From Mucinivorans hirudinis (GTDB taxonomy: Bacteria; Bacteroidota; Bacteroidia; Bacteroidales; Rikenellaceae), in NCBI GenBank assembly GCA_000723505.1, contig HG934468.1, forward strand, positions 62,001-126,000: a DNA stretch of 64,000 nt. The letters run 5' to 3'. The notes below the pieces were generated by a model. The model did no database searches, had not been told where the DNA came from, and saw only the letters and a list, made by a program, of their open reading frames with translations. Below, in pieces: positions 61,791-64,000 of this stretch (position 1 is its first letter; each line of letters begins with the position of its first letter). The translations under genes were made by a program, and so were the position numbers.

Positions 61791-64000
61791 TATATTATGT
61801 GTTTGAAAATTGCGTTGTCTCTGACGATATGGAGTTCGCCGTTGATGTAGAATAGCCCTTTGAGTGCCCTCGAAGCTCCTGCGAGGTTCTTTATCGCTTT
61901 GATTGAGTTATCTTTGTATTGCCAGACATACAAACTACCACTTAACTGCGAGTAAGCAACTTCACCCAAAGTATGGTCAGCAAAAAGTGCCTTGCCCGAA
62001 ATGGACTTCACAAGAGTTTTGTCGCTGAGATTCAATGTATCTCTTCGATAAATCTTCAATGAGTTGTTGCTGTTTTCGCACAAGAAATAATCAGAGAATG
62101 ATATTACATCACCGCCGAGTGCGACTTCGGTGATTGTGTTGTTGATATTGGTTCGCCTGTCGTGGAGGTAGCAACTCTCTGCGGTGTTGATTGCTATTGC
62201 GTTGTGAGACTTCACCAACGACATTACACCTCCCATCATAGTCGAATTGGAGACGGTGCGAGTTATCCGCCGTGTTGGTTTCTCGTTGAGTATTTTGAGC
62301 TGAGAGCGGATGCCACCGGTGCGGGAGTCTGCCCACGAAAGCAGGGTGTAAATCTTCCCATTCTGATAGGTTGCCAAACCGCTATACTCCATCTCCACCC
62401 TCTCAATAGCCACTCCCCGATAATCAACAACCATTATCGAAACTCCATCTACAACCACAAAAGCACCATCGGCAGGGAATATCTTTGAACCAACTCTGCG
62501 CTGCATCAACTCCCTAAGTGATTTTGAGGCTGTGTCGTAAATCCAAAGGTCGTGTGTGGAGGTAAGCATCACCAATAGATTGCCGCACTTCAATGAATCA
62601 ATAACTGAGAAGTCGAGATTTGCAACTGTCAGACAATCGTCCCCTTCTGGTGGGGTCTCTTTGGTGAGTAGTCCCGGCATCTCAATAAACTCTACGCCGA
62701 ATTGGTCTTTGAGGCAATCCAAGTCTATGGAATTGACATAGAAACCCGCAAGCAGATATTTATCATCTTGCAGAACGGTGTTCATATCAAGATGGACACC
62801 CGTAAAGGTCTCGCCTGCAATACGCTTCCCCGCAAGCTGTTTGTAACGAAGAGCACAGCGGATAATATGCTCCACCAAACTACCGTAATCATTAGCCCCC
62901 TTTGAGTGCCATATCCTTGTTGGCTTGCCGCTGCTATCGGTGAAGTACAAGGAGTAAATCAATGAGTCATTTGGGATATTGGCAACGTGTGCAATGGGCA
63001 GTGTGATAACCATATCTGCATTGTTTGCAGGATTTACAAGAAGTTCGTAGCTCAACGAGTCTTGAAAATCATCTCCCAAATCCAAATTGAGACGAAGGTT
63101 GTCGAATAGAAAATACTCTTCATACTCGGATGTAATATCTCCGAATGAGTTGTGGTTAATCCACGCCTCTAAGTTCTGCTTGAAGGTAATCTGAAAGTTA
63201 CCCGCAATGGGAAAGCCCTGAATCTCTATCTTCTTCTCTGCCTCCCACGGCTCTTTCTCAAAGTTCTCTTCAAAGTAATGCTCTCGTGTGTGCCAGCTGC
63301 CGTCCTCTTGAAGCCATTGAGCCTGAGTCTGAGTTTGGGCTTGATTTTGGGCTTGGGTTTGAGATGAGGGTGTAATTCTTACTCCCCAAATAGCCCTCAT
63401 CGGTTTTGTTGGCAAAGTCAAGCTGCCGAACCCCATCACATATTTGTATGCACGAGCTTTTAGTGAAAACTCCAAAGTAGAGATGTATGCCGAACTCTCA
63501 ATCGGAAAACCGTTGAAGGAGCAGAGTTGGTTGGTGGGAGTATCTTTCCCTGCAAATTTGATTGAGTTTGGTTCGATTACAGTAATCCAAGCCGGGTTGC
63601 TCCAATTCGAGGAGTTGAACACTCCCATTTGTGTGAAGAGATTGTCGAGCAGTCGGTTCTCCACTTTCACCTCCACTTTGCGAAGAGCGGGGACAATGTC
63701 AAGCACCGAACTATCTTCAATAATTATCTCCCCTCGCCACATTGATTCGATTCTCTCACGGGTTGCTTCGGTGATAATGGGTTCGCCGATGTGGGTTACC
63801 AAACTTCTGCCATCTGCCGCCGTGAGCCAACCTATGGGGAACAAAGCCCCGACTTCGTAGAAGCTTAGCGGGCGAGTGTCGTTGTAGGGCGAGATTGCCC
63901 TGCGGATATGCAGAGCACCGTTACTTTGAAAAATCTGAGCAGCGAAAGGTTTCAAGCAGAGTTCGAGTATATCTCGGTAGGTGGGGTTCTCATGGACCGA
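61790..64000 (-). CDS. Large phage tail/baseplate protein (5' end outside window)
   Basis: The frame stays open to the window edge (TYRDILELCLKPFAAQIFQSNGALHIRR near the start of the visible part), so the TTG at 63955 is internal and the gene continues beyond 64000. At least 736 residues. HIRRAISPYNDTRPLSFYEVGALFPIGWLT suggests a tail tip/baseplate protein; the C-terminal third has beta-propeller-like repeats (GNLLVMLTSTHDLWIYD, GSLYVWQYKDNSIKAI). An imperfect Gln-Thr-Ala repeat occurs near 63310-63365. Confidence 0.7.
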   Translation of the reverse strand, partial: SVHENPTYRDILELCLKPFAAQIFQSNGALHIRRAISPYNDTRPLSFYEVGALFPIGWLTAADGRSLVTHIGEPIITEATRERIESMWRGEIIIEDSSVLDIVPALRKVEVKVENRLLDNLFTQMGVFNSSNWSNPAWITVIEPNSIKFAGKDTPTNQLCSFNGFPIESSAYISTLEFSLKARAYKYVMGFGSLTLPTKPMRAIWGVRITPSSQTQAQNQAQTQTQAQWLQEDGSWHTREHYFEENFEKEPWEAEKKIEIQGFPIAGNFQITFKQNLEAWINHNSFGDITSEYEEYFLFDNLRLNLDLGDDFQDSLSYELLVNPANNADMVITLPIAHVANIPNDSLIYSLYFTDSSGKPTRIWHSKGANDYGSLVEHIIRCALRYKQLAGKRIAGETFTGVHLDMNTVLQDDKYLLAGFYVNSIDLDCLKDQFGVEFIEMPGLLTKETPPEGDDCLTVANLDFSVIDSLKCGNLLVMLTSTHDLWIYDTASKSLRELMQRRVGSKIFPADGAFVVVDGVSIMVVDYRGVAIERVEMEYSGLATYQNGKIYTLLSWADSRTGGIRSQLKILNEKPTRRITRTVSNSTMMGGVMSLVKSHNAIAINTAESCYLHDRRTNINNTITEVALGGDVISFSDYFLCENSNNSLKIYRRDTLNLSDKTLVKSISGKALFADHTLGEVAYSQLSGSLYVWQYKDNSIKAIKNLAGASRALKGLFYINGELHIVRDNAIFKHII

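Noticed and set aside
1-64000. CRISPR array, tRNA or rRNA genes
   Set aside because: No regularly spaced direct repeats and no tRNA/rRNA-like sequences were recognised by eye; a tRNAscan/Infernal search would be decisive.

Overview
The window is from a Bacteroidota chromosome, most likely Bacteroidales (a Rikenellaceae/Alistipes-like host is a guess). Supporting signs are: promoters of the TTG-N19-TAnnTTTG type (for example before blaI and before the 59271 gene); a peptide precursor with the Bacteroidales double-glycine leader; a fused TGS-like/uridine kinase; and insertion sequences (IS) of types common in gut Bacteroidetes. No rRNA, tRNA or CRISPR array was seen.

Layout. (1) 1-10580 is ordinary chromosome: the C-terminus of an RND efflux pump, a small membrane protein, and a packed minus-strand operon (truncated methyltransferase relative, uridine kinase, small membrane protein, K+/H+ antiporter, EttA, an EEP-fold nuclease, a LolC/E-type permease, HydE), preceded by a separately terminated deoxynucleoside kinase gene. 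(2) 11000-19240 holds an IS3 remnant, a full IS1634-family element, a HipB-HipS-HipT-type three-gene toxin module with repeated operators, a nonsense-mutated IS5-type element, a C1B peptidase, dapF and a small acidic protein. (3) 19238-24360 is an IS256 element abutting a truncated phage terminase, then terminase small subunit, a broken integrase, HNH nuclease and replication-type genes, all on the minus strand. (4) 24403-41860 is a peptide natural-product island behind an IS3 element: broken VKOR-thioredoxin gene, GG-leader Cys-rich precursor, beta-propeller lipoprotein, two small LanC-like proteins, several glycosyltransferases, a C39-peptidase ABC exporter (split by an IS1634 copy), an HlyD-type adaptor and a CMP-sugar synthetase-like enzyme. 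(5) 42054-49138 is an IS nest (decayed IS1634, blaI with blaR1 cut by another IS1634, an IS4-type copy carrying a nested IS630). (6) 49139-64000 is more prophage: tail/receptor genes on the plus strand, converging with a minus-strand run of tail, membrane/coiled-coil, P5-like, spanin-like and Dam genes. Two tail genes are interrupted by IS elements (ISL3 and IS1634).

The dominant theme is IS-driven remodelling. Four full-length IS1634-family copies (2152 bp each), one decayed copy and one 333-bp non-autonomous derivative are present. All except the decayed copy have clean 4-bp target duplications centred on TA, and two insertions can be undone on paper to restore an open reading frame. In contrast, the IS256, IS3 and one IS4-type element have non-matching flanks and sit where chromosome, prophage and peptide island meet, suggesting rearrangement there. 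The peptide island, which has LanC-like proteins without visible zinc ligands, no visible dehydratase and several sugar-transfer genes, is the best candidate for an undescribed system.
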